A stretch of 64,000 nucleotides of DNA from Brachionus plicatilis (taxonomy: Eukaryota > Rotifera > Eurotatoria > Ploima > Brachionidae), in the NCBI GenBank assembly GCA_010279815.1, contig QEOQ01000486.1:1-64000 (forward strand), read 5' to 3'. Numbering within the stretch: position 1 is the stretch's first letter; each line of letters begins with the position of its first letter. Under the pieces are notes generated by a model that had not been told where the DNA came from, searched no databases, and saw nothing but the letters and a program-made list of their open reading frames with translations. The position numbers and the translations under genes are program-made. Of this stretch, positions 22,931 through 33,203 are shown piece after piece.

Positions 22931-25436
22931 AAATTATTCAATATTTTGAACTATTTCATTTCAAAATTTAACTTTGTTTGACTTTATATACGGCCTTCAA
23001 TTTGTTAATAATTAAATGATAAACCATCGCTTCGCTTTCTGAACTAAAAATATTCAAAAATTTTATTGATAAAATATCTTCAAAAAAGCTTAAAAATTAT
23101 TCTGATTTAAATACTAATAAAATACTAAATCTACAATAATATGTTAATTTTTATTTTTTTTCTTCTACTAAAATTGCGCTTTTTTCCAAACAAAATTTTT
23201 TTACTTTCTTCTAAATTTTTTAAAATAAAATAAATATAATTTTTTTTGAACAATTTAATTTTTTTCTGCCTTAGAAGCTTTAATAAATAATCAAAATTAT
23301 TATTATCTTAGTTGGAAACTTTAGATAAGGTGCCAAAAAGTTGACCGTGAGTGGACACTAGTTCATTTAGATAAAACAAGACATTATCTAATATCTGATT
23401 GTGTCATTGTTTATAGTCACAAAAAAAGCCAGTCCAATAAGCTATAGGGCTTTTGAAACTACAAAACATGACTTTATCCTAAGAGTGTATTAAAAGTATT
23501 CAAGAAATATTGAACATAATCATTTCGACTCAACAAAATAACTTTAAGGATGAATTAATTGTAATAATGAAATCGAATTCACTTTTGAATGATAGTAAAA
23601 TATTTTAATTTAATTTTTATTTGAATAAAAAATATGAATTTAAGTTAAACTAAAATTAGATATTAGATTCTTAATGTAGTTTAATTTTAATACTCAAATT
23701 TTTAATTAATTTGAATTTTGCTCAACTCCTGAAAATGTTTTGGAAGTTTAAATTAAAAATAAATACAAGAATCTTAAGCAATTATTTTATTTTTACTATT
23801 TATTCATGATTATGTCATTATTAATTGTTTGGCCTGGATATAAATTTTAAGTTCAAGCTTAATTAGATTAAAAGCAGAATCAATTATGTGACTCTCAAAC
23901 AAAATTCAAATAATTTACAGTGGTAAAGAAAGAGAAAGTATTACCTCCATGTTGAAATTAATTAGTTTACTTTTATTTTTTCGTTGTGTATAATTACTTT
24001 TTGTTTAATTATGTTAGTTAGTTTACAAAATATTTATTTTAAGTTTAAAATAATTTCTTTCCTTTGAAATAAAAATAATAATTTATTAAATTTTAAATTA
24101 TTTCAATAATGAAAATATAAAAAAAAATTAATAAAAAACAAAAAATTCATTTGATTTTTGCCTTAGTATTCCTCAAAATTAGCTTTTGCTGGTCTTCCAG
24201 CTTTTGTTTTTAAAACAAAAGTTTTCTGAATTATCTTCAATGACAATTTATCAAAATTAACTTTTTTATCCAGTTCTAATTAATTGTATCGCGAGTTAAT
24301 ATAATCGAGATTCGTTAAACTTGAATTGTATTTATCTAATAAAACAAAATTTTCAGAATTACCTATTTTCTTTATTAAAGCATTGCCATTATTTAAATTA
24401 TTTGCATTCTGTAATAACCCAGTTGTAATAGCCTTTGTTCATCAGCTATTAAAATTTCTGGTTTAAAATCCTAATTGTAAAAATTTTTTAGTTGTTTTTT
24501 TGGTACTGTAAAATAAATTCAAAATTCAAATCTCCAGTCTTTGTTGAACAAACACTATTAAAAATACCTTTAATTTTTTGCACCTTTAATTTCTGTATAT
24601 TTTAGCCATTCGATGTCGAGTTCTTCAGTTTTAATATGTAAAATACTTTCAAGCAAATTATTTTGAGTAATTCTTTTATAAATATAATTTAAATTTAAAT
24701 TTACCAAAAATTTCTCAATATTACATTTTGTATAGAACTATAATTTTTTTTTTCTTTCATTTAAAATTTTAGCATTTTTGTGTTGCTTTATTATTTATTT
24801 GATTTTCAATAGAAACCTCGAAAAGAAAAACTAAATAATAATTTTGTTGAATAAAAGAAAATTAAATTAAAATTTTTCTTATATATTTTCTTATATATAT
24901 AAACTTTTCTAGGATTTTAGAAAAAATTCCGTAAAATTACGCAATTTTACGTCATAATTGGTAAATTATATATTTTTACCTGTTACATTTCATGTTAGAT
25001 TAATTAATCTCACCAAATACGTTATATAATGTAAAAAATGCCTTTTGGATTGCATTTTTCACATCTATACGTAAATAACACAAATAATACCGTAAACTCG
25101 TAACCATTACTGTTGGAACAATGTCAAAATTTGGGTTTATTCCATACGGAACTAATATCATCGAAACCATGATATAAAATTTTTTTATTTTTTTTTAGAA
25201 TAAACCTTGACGTCTAGCTTTAAACAAAGAGTAAGCGCAAAACTTTGATTTTATTCTTAGAATAATTTCGAATTTATTTTGCAATAAACTCAAAAAATTG
25301 TAGAGTTAAATTCGAAATTAAAAAAAATTAAAAATTAAACTTTATTCTAATTTTTGTATTTATTCTAAGAGTAAAAATTAAATTCGATTAAAAATTAAAA
25401 ATTAAAATTAAATTTAAAATTAAAAAAATCGATTTA
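22931..25436. other. Long AT-rich spacer with possible degenerate coding traces
   Basis: No intact gene. On the minus strand of about 24165-24660 broken frames read coding-like peptides (KPEILIADEQRLL; KIIQKTFVLKTKAGRPAKA) interrupted by several stops, suggesting an old transposase or zinc-finger relic that could not be classified. The rest shows nothing recognisable. Confidence 0.35.
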
Positions 25437-25810
25437 CCGTAATGCCTTGCCCCCTAATGCGGCATTTATTTTCAGAATTCTGGATTTTAATGCATGCATT
25501 TAACCCACTTTTTTTTCCAGATACGCTGCGACTAAAAATGCTGCAGTTAATGTCAAAATTTTGGTACAAATGTCGCATTAAATATGTAAAAAATAATAAA
25601 AACATATTTTTCTATTTTTTCAATTGTTTCAAAATTTGAAACACAAAAAAATTATTATTTTTTACATATTTAATGCGGCATTTATACCAAAATTTTGACA
25701 TTAACTGCAGCATTTTTAGTCGCAGCGTATCTGGAAAAAAAAGTGGGTTAAATGCAGCATTAAAATCCAGAATTCTGGTTTAAAGTGCATTAGGGGGCAA
25801 GGCATTACGG
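25437..25810. mobile_element. Long-hairpin MITE with CCGTAA ends and TA duplication
   Basis: A 374-bp element starting CCGTAATGCCTTGCCCCCTA and ending with its inverse, flanked by TA at 25435-25436 and 25811-25812. The inverted arms extend about 165 bp with few differences (TACGCTGCGACTAAAAATGC appears on both arms in opposite sense), so the RNA would form a very long hairpin. It has no transposase. Ends resemble the 34201-34555 element. Confidence 0.88.
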
Positions 25811-26262
25811 TAATAGCCAAAAAAAAACTGTATAAAAACATTTATTTCTTATTTTGCCTAATAATTTTATCATTTTCGTCACGAGGTAGCTTTAACTACC
25901 ACGTTCCTTTGGTGATAATTGATTTGAACAAGTTTCGATATTGGAAGCTATTTAAATTTTAATAATAAAATAATAAAATGATATTATTTTTATTTTCAAA
26001 TTTTTATTCATTTTTAATTTTGAAAAGAATGAAACATTTTTTAATGTTTTTACTTTTTTCACGTAATTTTGCGATAAAAATGATAATTTCCCATTATCAT
26101 GTCAAAACTGTAATGTAACTGATGATTTTAAAAATTTTAATTTTCAAAATCTTTATTAAAAATTAATAGCAGAAATTAAAAAAATTAAATTATAATTTTT
26201 AAAAATATTTATTTAAATTTATAAAATTTTATAATACGGCATTGAAAATTAAAAATTTATTG

Positions 26263-26491
26263 TTCTAATAGTGCAAAAATGGTTCTGTAAAAAGTAAAAT
26301 ATTGTACAGATTTGTACAAACGAATTCTAATCTCTGCAGCAACTCTGAAATTTTCTGTATAATGCACATCATCAAAAAATATTTGATTAAAATTTGCAAT
26401 AAACTGCAGAGTTGTTGCAGAGCTTGGAATTCGTTTGCACACATTTTTACAATATTATCCTTTTTACAAAACCATTTTGGCACAATTAGAA
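26263..26491. repeat. Short fold-back element
   Basis: About 229 bp with 85-bp inverted arms: TTCTAATAGTGCAAAAATGG at the left matches the inverse of CCATTTTGGCACAATTAGAA at the right, and CAAACGAATTC and CTGCAACAACTCTG-type blocks pair further in. This explains the overlapping open frames on both strands here. No clear target duplication was seen. Confidence 0.72.
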
Positions 26492-26590
26492 AAAAAAATT
26501 ATAACATTTTAACTTTTTGTACAGACTTTTGTAATAAAATTTCACATTGCCAAATTTAATTTGAAACATTTTACATTGAAAAAAAAAATC

Positions 26591-26674
26591 TGACAGCAGT
26601 GGGATTTGAACCCACGCCTACCGGAGTAGACTGCGACCTGAACGCAGCGCCTTAGACCACTCGGCCATACTGTC
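26591..26674 (-). tRNA. trnL-CAG: tRNA-Leu (CAG), copy 4 in transcription order
   Basis: An 84-nt class II tRNA on the minus strand with long variable arm. The acceptor stem GACAGTA pairs with TGCTGTC, the discriminator is A, the A box is TGGCCGAGTGG and the B box GGTTCAAATCC. The anticodon stem CTGCG/CGCAG encloses TTCAGGT, giving anticodon CAG (reads CUG leucine). No intron and no encoded CCA. A run of eight T follows within four bases, a Pol III terminator. Confidence 0.97.
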
Positions 26675-27371
26675 CCATACCAGCAATACTATTTTAAATG
26701 AAATTCAGAGAACTCAAAAGTGTTTTCATTAATTTAGTTGATTCCATAATGATTTCTTTTTAATTTTAATCAATAATAAACAAGATAGGTTATCGATTTA
26801 AAAATTTATCAATTTTTAAATTATTTCAGCCAATTATCAATTTTTGAGCGAATGTTTTTGATAAAATTAATTTTTTTTTGATATTGGATCTTAATTTAAA
26901 ATATGTAAAAATATAATATCTCGAAAAATTAAGAAAAACAGCTTTGTGCATATTTTTATTTTTTAAAAAAGATAAGAAATCTTTGCCATCAAAATTATTG
27001 CGAAAACAAAATTCAAAAAAATTTTGGTTAAAAATTTTACATTTTTGATTTCGAATCTAAGTTAGATTAAAAAAATTTTAACAGTACAAAAAACAATCTA
27101 TTTTAAAAGTGAAATCCTAAGCTTAAATCATTTTTTTTTGAAAATAAAAGTTTTCAAATTTTCTTTTGAATTAACATAATTTAAAATAAAATGTAATTTA
27201 AACTGATTAAATGTCTCGTGATCTGGTAAAGAGTGTTAATTTAAAAAGAATTATCAAAGTTTTTTTTTAAATTAGTCATAAAATTTAACTATACTGAAAA
27301 TCTAAATGATGTTTTGAATAAATAAATTGTCAGAAATTCAAATTTCCAAAAATTAAGCTTTTAAAAAAATC

Positions 27372-27455
27372 TGACAGCAGTGGGATTTGAACCCACGCCT
27401 ACCGGAGTAGACTGCGACCTGAACGCAGCGCCTTAGACCACTCGGCCATACTGTC
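27372..27455 (-). tRNA. trnL-CAG: tRNA-Leu (CAG)
   Basis: Identical over its 84 nt to the copy at 26591-26674, again followed by a T-run terminator. It shares the upstream GTATGGG with that copy, hinting that these two duplicated together. Confidence 0.97.
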
Positions 27456-27730
27456 CCATACTTCCATTAATATTCTTTGAGATTATAAAATTTTTTTTTC
27501 GTTACTTTTTTTAGACATAATTTTTTTTTGGTACAAATTAATGCACTGGCTAATAATTAATTTTAATAGTCTGTAAAAAAAAAAATTTGAAAATAAAATA
27601 TTTAATATTATCTAAATATCTTACAAATTAAAATATTAAATTAAAATTACTGAAAGTCAAACTATTTTTATTCTATTCTTAAAATTTTAGTAAAATAATA
27701 TTTAATATTTGGCATGAAGAAAAAAATATC

Positions 27731-27814
27731 TGACAGCAGTGGGATTTGAACCCACGCCTACCGGAGTAGACTGCGACCTGAACGCAGCGCCTTAGACCAC
27801 TCGGCCATACTGTC
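27731..27814 (-). tRNA. trnL-CAG: tRNA-Leu (CAG)
   Basis: Identical tRNA body and anticodon CAG. Its terminator is weaker: ATATTTTTT rather than an immediate long T-run. Confidence 0.97.
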
Positions 27815-28001
27815 TTGATACAAATGTTAAGAATTTAAATCTTAAATAATCAAAACTTTAAATATGGTATTCAAGAAAAATTCTGAAACAAAAAAATGAA
27901 TCATAGTTTTTAAAAATTTAAAATATTTGAACTTAATGTTTCTTTACTTAAGCTTAAGTCATATCTAGATTAAAAAAACTATTTATTAATTTAAAAAAAT
28001 C

Positions 28002-28085
28002 TGACAGCAGTGGGATTTGAACCCACGCCTACCGGAGTAGACTGCGACCTGAACGCAGCGCCTTAGACCACTCGGCCATACTGTC
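28002..28085 (-). tRNA. trnL-CAG: tRNA-Leu (CAG), first in transcription order
   Basis: Identical tRNA body, followed by ATTTTTTT on the minus strand. The intergenic spacers in the array (697, 275 and 187 bp) are unrelated AT-rich sequence, so only the tRNA bodies have stayed identical. Confidence 0.97.
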
Positions 28086-30205
28086 TTCTTGATTAAATGA
28101 GTTTGCCAAACAATTTTTACAGTTTTTTTCTAATTTTCGTATTTTTTAAAAAATTGATAATTTGACCGGCTTTAGAAAAATATAACAAGTGAATTAATAA
28201 ATTAATTTTAAAAATAGTGTGTCGACAAATTAATTAGTTTAAAAATTTTTCTCACTTTTTCAACACTTGATCACACTGGTATATTCTCTTTTTTTTAATA
28301 AGTATAATAATTTAGTTTCTACATAAGTTAAATAATTTAGCGTGATTGAGACAGCTGTTTAAAAGAGTGAGAGTAAACTGAGAGCCAAAAAGTATTTGGA
28401 TAAAATATTATCAAATATTTGTTGCTTTGCATTTTTGAAATTTTATACATTTACCATTCATTCAATGCTTGATATTTCAATATGCTTTTTAAAAAAATTT
28501 CACTATAGCTATTTTCGAATAAACAATGTAGCCTTTAACTTTAAAAAAAATCTTCTGCAATTTAACTTCTGAATTAAGTTCAAAATTTTTCTTGATAGAG
28601 AATTTTTCAATTTTGCTCATTAGTATGAACTCTTGACATCTAGATCATATTAAGAGAAAAAATTGCTTTGACTATTTAAAAACCATTCTTTTGTAACTTG
28701 TGACATATCAAGTGACAATTCTGAATTGATTTTGGAAAATTAATGAAAAATGAAATCAAAACATTTTAATTATATCATATGGTTCAAAAAAATAATAATA
28801 AATTTTCTAAATAAAGGCTTAATTCTTTATATATCTAAATTCCATTGGGATTAATCTGGATTGAAAATTTGTCTTTTGAAAAATGGAAGGTCTATTATGG
28901 GATACATACTGAATAAAAATTTGACCAAAATTTCTAAATTTTTAAAATTTTATATTAAAGCACTTAATTAAAAAAATTATTCAAACGAGTCAATACAAAA
29001 AGATATAACCAAGAGACCTAGAATAGATTAAGTTACAAAAGGACAAGAAATATTTTGTGAAAAATGTGGAATTAAAATGACTAAGAGAGGATACTGGACT
29101 TTTCCAAATAAATGTGGTAAAAAAAGTTTTTTTTTAATACTTTTGGTATTTTTCTAAATGATTTGATGGCAATGTGAAAAAAAAGTGTCATTTTATTTAT
29201 TTATTTTTTGCTTATTAATTGGTGTGATTCTAGAAAAATTGGGGTTAAAAAATTAAATTTTGGGGTATTTAATTCAATATTTAGGGTATATAAAATTAAA
29301 TTTAAAAATTTGAATAATTAAAATGAACGATTCGTCTTGGCTAACTATTTATCTATTCTTTAGATAATAATTCTTATACCGATTTTCATTATAAAATCGA
29401 TCAATATAATTTTAATAAAAATTAGTGTTGAAATTTTGAATTAATCAAAGAGAAAATTTAAATTTAAATCCTGGGTAAAGGGGTAAAATTTGTGTTTAAA
29501 ATCTAAATGGGTAAGTCAAATCCTTTGAACAAAAGGGGTGATAAATTAAGAGAAAATGCACCTTAATAAGCTTAAATATAAAATGTCAAAAAATGTTTTA
29601 ATTTTAATTGTAAAATCTTGTATAATTTAGAATACCTTCGTTTCGTAAATGATTTATTCTTTCTTCTAAAAAATTGTTTTGTATATTAAAAAAATATCCT
29701 TAAAAATTTAAATCATTTTTTTAATTTTTAAGTATTTGATTCAAATAAAATGAAATTCATTTATGTGCAAAAATAAAAGAAGCAGATTATTAAGAAAACT
29801 TTATTTATTTTATTACGAAAACCAGTTTGCCTTTGAATAGCTCCAGCTAAAATTACTGTATTTCGCACCATCCGATATTTTTTGACCACTGGTTATGCAT
29901 CACAAATGCTTCAGACACAGAGTTATTTTTGACCAGTTCTGACTAGAAGAAATACATTAGTGGCTGAAAGTTCATCAAAAAAAGGAAAGGGATCTTCTAC
30001 CAAAGGTTAAACCAGCTATTTAAAAAATTATTTTTATAAGTAAAAAATTATTTTTATTAAAAAATAGATTTATCAAATAAAAAATATTCATAAAAACTGA
30101 TGAAGAATTAACCAAATCAAGGATTTATAGCATTTATGAAAAAAAATTTAAATTTTTTTATTAAATAAGTTTAATTAGTATAAATATTCCGGATGGATTA
30201 ATCGA
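28086..30205. other. Spacer downstream of PTEN, no firm gene
   Basis: A short plus-strand frame near 29045-29115 reads GQEIFCEKCGIKMTKRGYW, with a CxxC pair, but stops lie close on both sides and no family fits. The rest is AT-rich without recognisable features. Confidence 0.35.
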
Positions 30206-32898
30206 TTATTTTTTTAAATCGATATGTATACATTTGGTTTCAACTTTACAGGTCATGGTAGGACTCGAGTCCGAAGATTCAGATTGATCAATCTTACTTA
30301 TTGAACTTCTGGATGTTTCGGGTTCAATTTTTTCTTTGGATGGATTATTTATCTCAAATTTAAACATTAACCATAAATTTGAATGAATATTTTTGTTTTT
30401 AAAAGCCATATCGATATCTTTTGTTTTCAAATACCAACTGAATAGATTGGAATTTGCGTCGTATTCCATAGAACCCAAAGAACTAAGATCTTCTAATTCT
30501 TTGTAAAGATCGGTGAAATACAAAAAAAATGTGTTAAACCAAACTTGTAATAAACTAGCCTTTTAAAGATGTTAATTTTAAAAATAAAGATTGTTTTTTT
30601 GATCTAATTTCTTACTTTTTTTTTAGTCAAAAATATGACTCGAATGTCGCTGTCTAGTTGAAGAGGTGAGTCAAATATAAAATTAAAAGAATTTTCATTT
30701 CGGCTTCTAGAACGCTTAATTTGGCATAATATGTTTTCATCTGAATTTTCCCTTATTTCCAAACGCAGTTCTAAACAAAATTTAATCATTATTATTTTTA
30801 TATTGAAAAATTAATTTTTATTCTTTAAAAGTTAAAATTTAAAATGTTCATTTTTTTGAACTAACCATCACGCAAAATCTACCAAACTTATCATTTAAAA
30901 AATTTTTAAATTCCAAAAAAATATTTAAAAAGAAAACAATTAAAACTGAATTTGATAAAAAAATCAGCATCTTGTATTTGATGATCAATTCAAAATATCA
31001 TTTCAATTTAAAGAGTTTATCATTAGATATTAAAATTAATATTTGAATTTATTTAAATAATTTTAATGTAACATGCTAAACATGTTATAGAGATTTAAAA
31101 AATAAAATTATTTTAAAATTTTTTTTTCTCAACCCATTGATAAAACCGATTTTTATATTTAAATTTTAAACTGATTTTTTGTAGAGTTTTTTTGAAATTT
31201 TCTATTTCAAAAGTATTTGTATTCAAAATTAAAAATTAAGTTTAAAAATGAATTTCAAATATTAAATTCCAACTGAGTAATAAAATGAAAAGATCGATCT
31301 TTCCTAAAAATATTTTTGAAATAAAAATTTATTTTTTATTTTTTAAATCTACATGTCAAGCATGCTACATTAAAATTATTTAAATTAATTAAAATATCAA
31401 TTTTAACATCTAATGATAAATTCTTTGAATTGATCCTTCAAGATGCCAAAATATGTTGTCAATAAATAAAACGTGACATTATTATTATTTAAGTTATTAA
31501 TCGAGTAATTTTTCATATTCAAATTTTTTGAATTTGAATCAATTTAATTAACCATAAGGTTAAAAGAGAAAGAGCTGTAAACTTTCTTGTATCAAGACCA
31601 TAAGAGAACTTTTGATCAAAATTGAAAAGAAAACTTTACTGGCAAGCGATTACATTCCACTAACTGAAGCTAAAAATACTAAAATGTATTTATTTATTTT
31701 ATATTGTATATAATTGTCTACTTAATTTTCTTCCCTTTTTTATGTAAAATTAAATTTTAATTTTTCCATGGGACCTAAACTTAAATTAAATAAAAAAATA
31801 ATTTTAACAATAAAAACCCTCATAACAGATGTCTAAGAATGATGAGTGTCGTAAGAAATAATGATGCAAATTAATAATTTAATTGTTTAACTCTTTGATT
31901 ATCTTTTTAATTAGTTCGATATTGGTTCAAAAATTTTTTTATTTAAAAAGTCATAATCAGTAAAGTCCGTAAACTAAATAATCTTCCGTTAATCTAATTT
32001 TTGTTTTTATTAAAATTACATTTTAAATTAAAAAAAAAAATTACTTTTCGGAAATTCAAAATCTTCTTCTGGAATATGGATCTTAATTGAATGTAAAAAA
32101 ATCCGTCTAGATTCATAGTTCAAATTATTTTTGAGGTAATAAGCGTAGTATTCTACAAATCTACGTTGACTCGGAATTGTAACACCCTTTTAATATTTTA
32201 AATTAAAAAAAATAAGCAAAATTAACTAAAGCAATACTTTACGGTCTTTGCATCTTTTTTGGTCGAATTCTTTCATTGCATCCAAAGCATTTAAAAATCT
32301 AGCTGAATGCAAAAAATAACAAGATATCATGGTTCCAGTTCTACCCTTTTATTTAAATAAATTATCAACTAGAAATATTTTTTATTAAGTTTTTATACTT
32401 TTCCAGCCTTACAATGAACAATAGCTACATTTTTTCCATCAGTCTTCAGCCAATAGTCTACACTACGGCAAAAATCAAGTATTTGTAGAAATCGTGGCGG
32501 ATTATGATCCTCGATTGGAAATAATTCTACCATATAATTAAAATGACTAAAATCATAATCTGTTTCTTTACACCTTAATTGAAAAAATTGAAAATTTTAA
32601 AATCATACAGGTTTTAAAATGATAAAATCATACAGGTTAAAAATCCTAAACGACTCGTGATGCTTTTCATTTAAATATTTTGACACCTTTTCTATTTGGT
32701 TCCTAATCAGTTTTTGCAAAGCATTGTCGCTAGGATAACCCATTGCAATTATGTTCTCGGCAATATCTTTACTTTTAGTTAAATTTTTTAAAATTTAATG
32801 AAAAATTCAAAATCTATACAGGTAAGGTCCAAGTCGTATTTTTCATCAACATACCGTTTTCGATTTTGGCTAACTTTGCGACGCATAAAAGAACTCAT
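30206..32898 (-). CDS. PTEN: PTEN phosphatidylinositol-3,4,5-trisphosphate 3-phosphatase
   Basis: Lipid phosphatase that converts PIP3 to PI(4,5)P2 and so opposes PI3K/AKT growth signalling at the plasma membrane. The spliced minus-strand gene begins MSSFMRRKVSQNRKRY (the basic PIP2-binding N-terminus) then YDLDLTYIAENIIAMGYPSD; later FPIEDHNPP, the catalytic loop HCKAGKGRTG (Cys nucleophile and Arg; an intron splits the loop after GK), KGVTIPSQRR and YYAYYLKNNL. A C2 domain follows (ELRLEIREN exon at about 30620-30772, then VWFNTFFLYFTDLYKELEDL and WYLKTKDIDMAFKNKNIHSN). The tail is Ser/Glu-rich like the phosphorylated tail of PTEN but ends HIDLKK, lacking the PDZ-binding end of the vertebrate protein. 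Several small introns plus one of about 1.2 kb that holds a fold-back repeat. POLK lies about 300 bp upstream on the same strand. Confidence 0.96.
30966..31447. repeat. Fold-back repeat family F1 in a PTEN intron
   Basis: About 482 bp, bounded by GCATCTTG and CAAGATGC, with long inverted arms (TTTGATGATCAATTCAAAAT against TTCTTTGAATTGATCCTTCA). Its interior matches the 10588-10962 copy (ACCGATTTTTATATTTAAAT). It sits between the PTEN phosphatase and C2 exons and accounts for part of that large intron. Confidence 0.72.
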
Positions 32899-33203
32899 TT
32901 CATTCTAATGATTCTGATAAAGCAATTTCTGATTTTATTTTTCTTAAATATTTAAAAAATTTAAAGGCTTTTAAACCTTTTAACAGTGAATTAATCACTA
33001 TCAAACAATAAAAAAAGTCTACTAGAAAAACAACTCAAATTATTTTTTCGAGTTTATTCAGGTAGGATAAATAAAATAATTAAAAAAAAAGAATAAAAAA
33101 TGAGCTTTAGATAATTATCATTTTGTTTTCATTATTTGAAGCAAAATTTTTAAAACTTAAAAAATATTATTATTCATTAATGCATTTTAGTCAAGATTTA
33201 GTC

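Noticed and set aside
25437..25810. CRISPR-like or IS-like inverted structure
   Set aside because: Single hairpin with TA duplication in a eukaryotic genome; no regular spacer array and no transposase.
26257..26559. Overlapping 60-85 codon frames on both strands
   Set aside because: They come from the two inverted arms of the fold-back element; no coding features.
29045..29115. CxxC zinc-finger-like peptide
   Set aside because: Only about 20 codons, flanked by stops, with no second Cys/His pair that can be placed.
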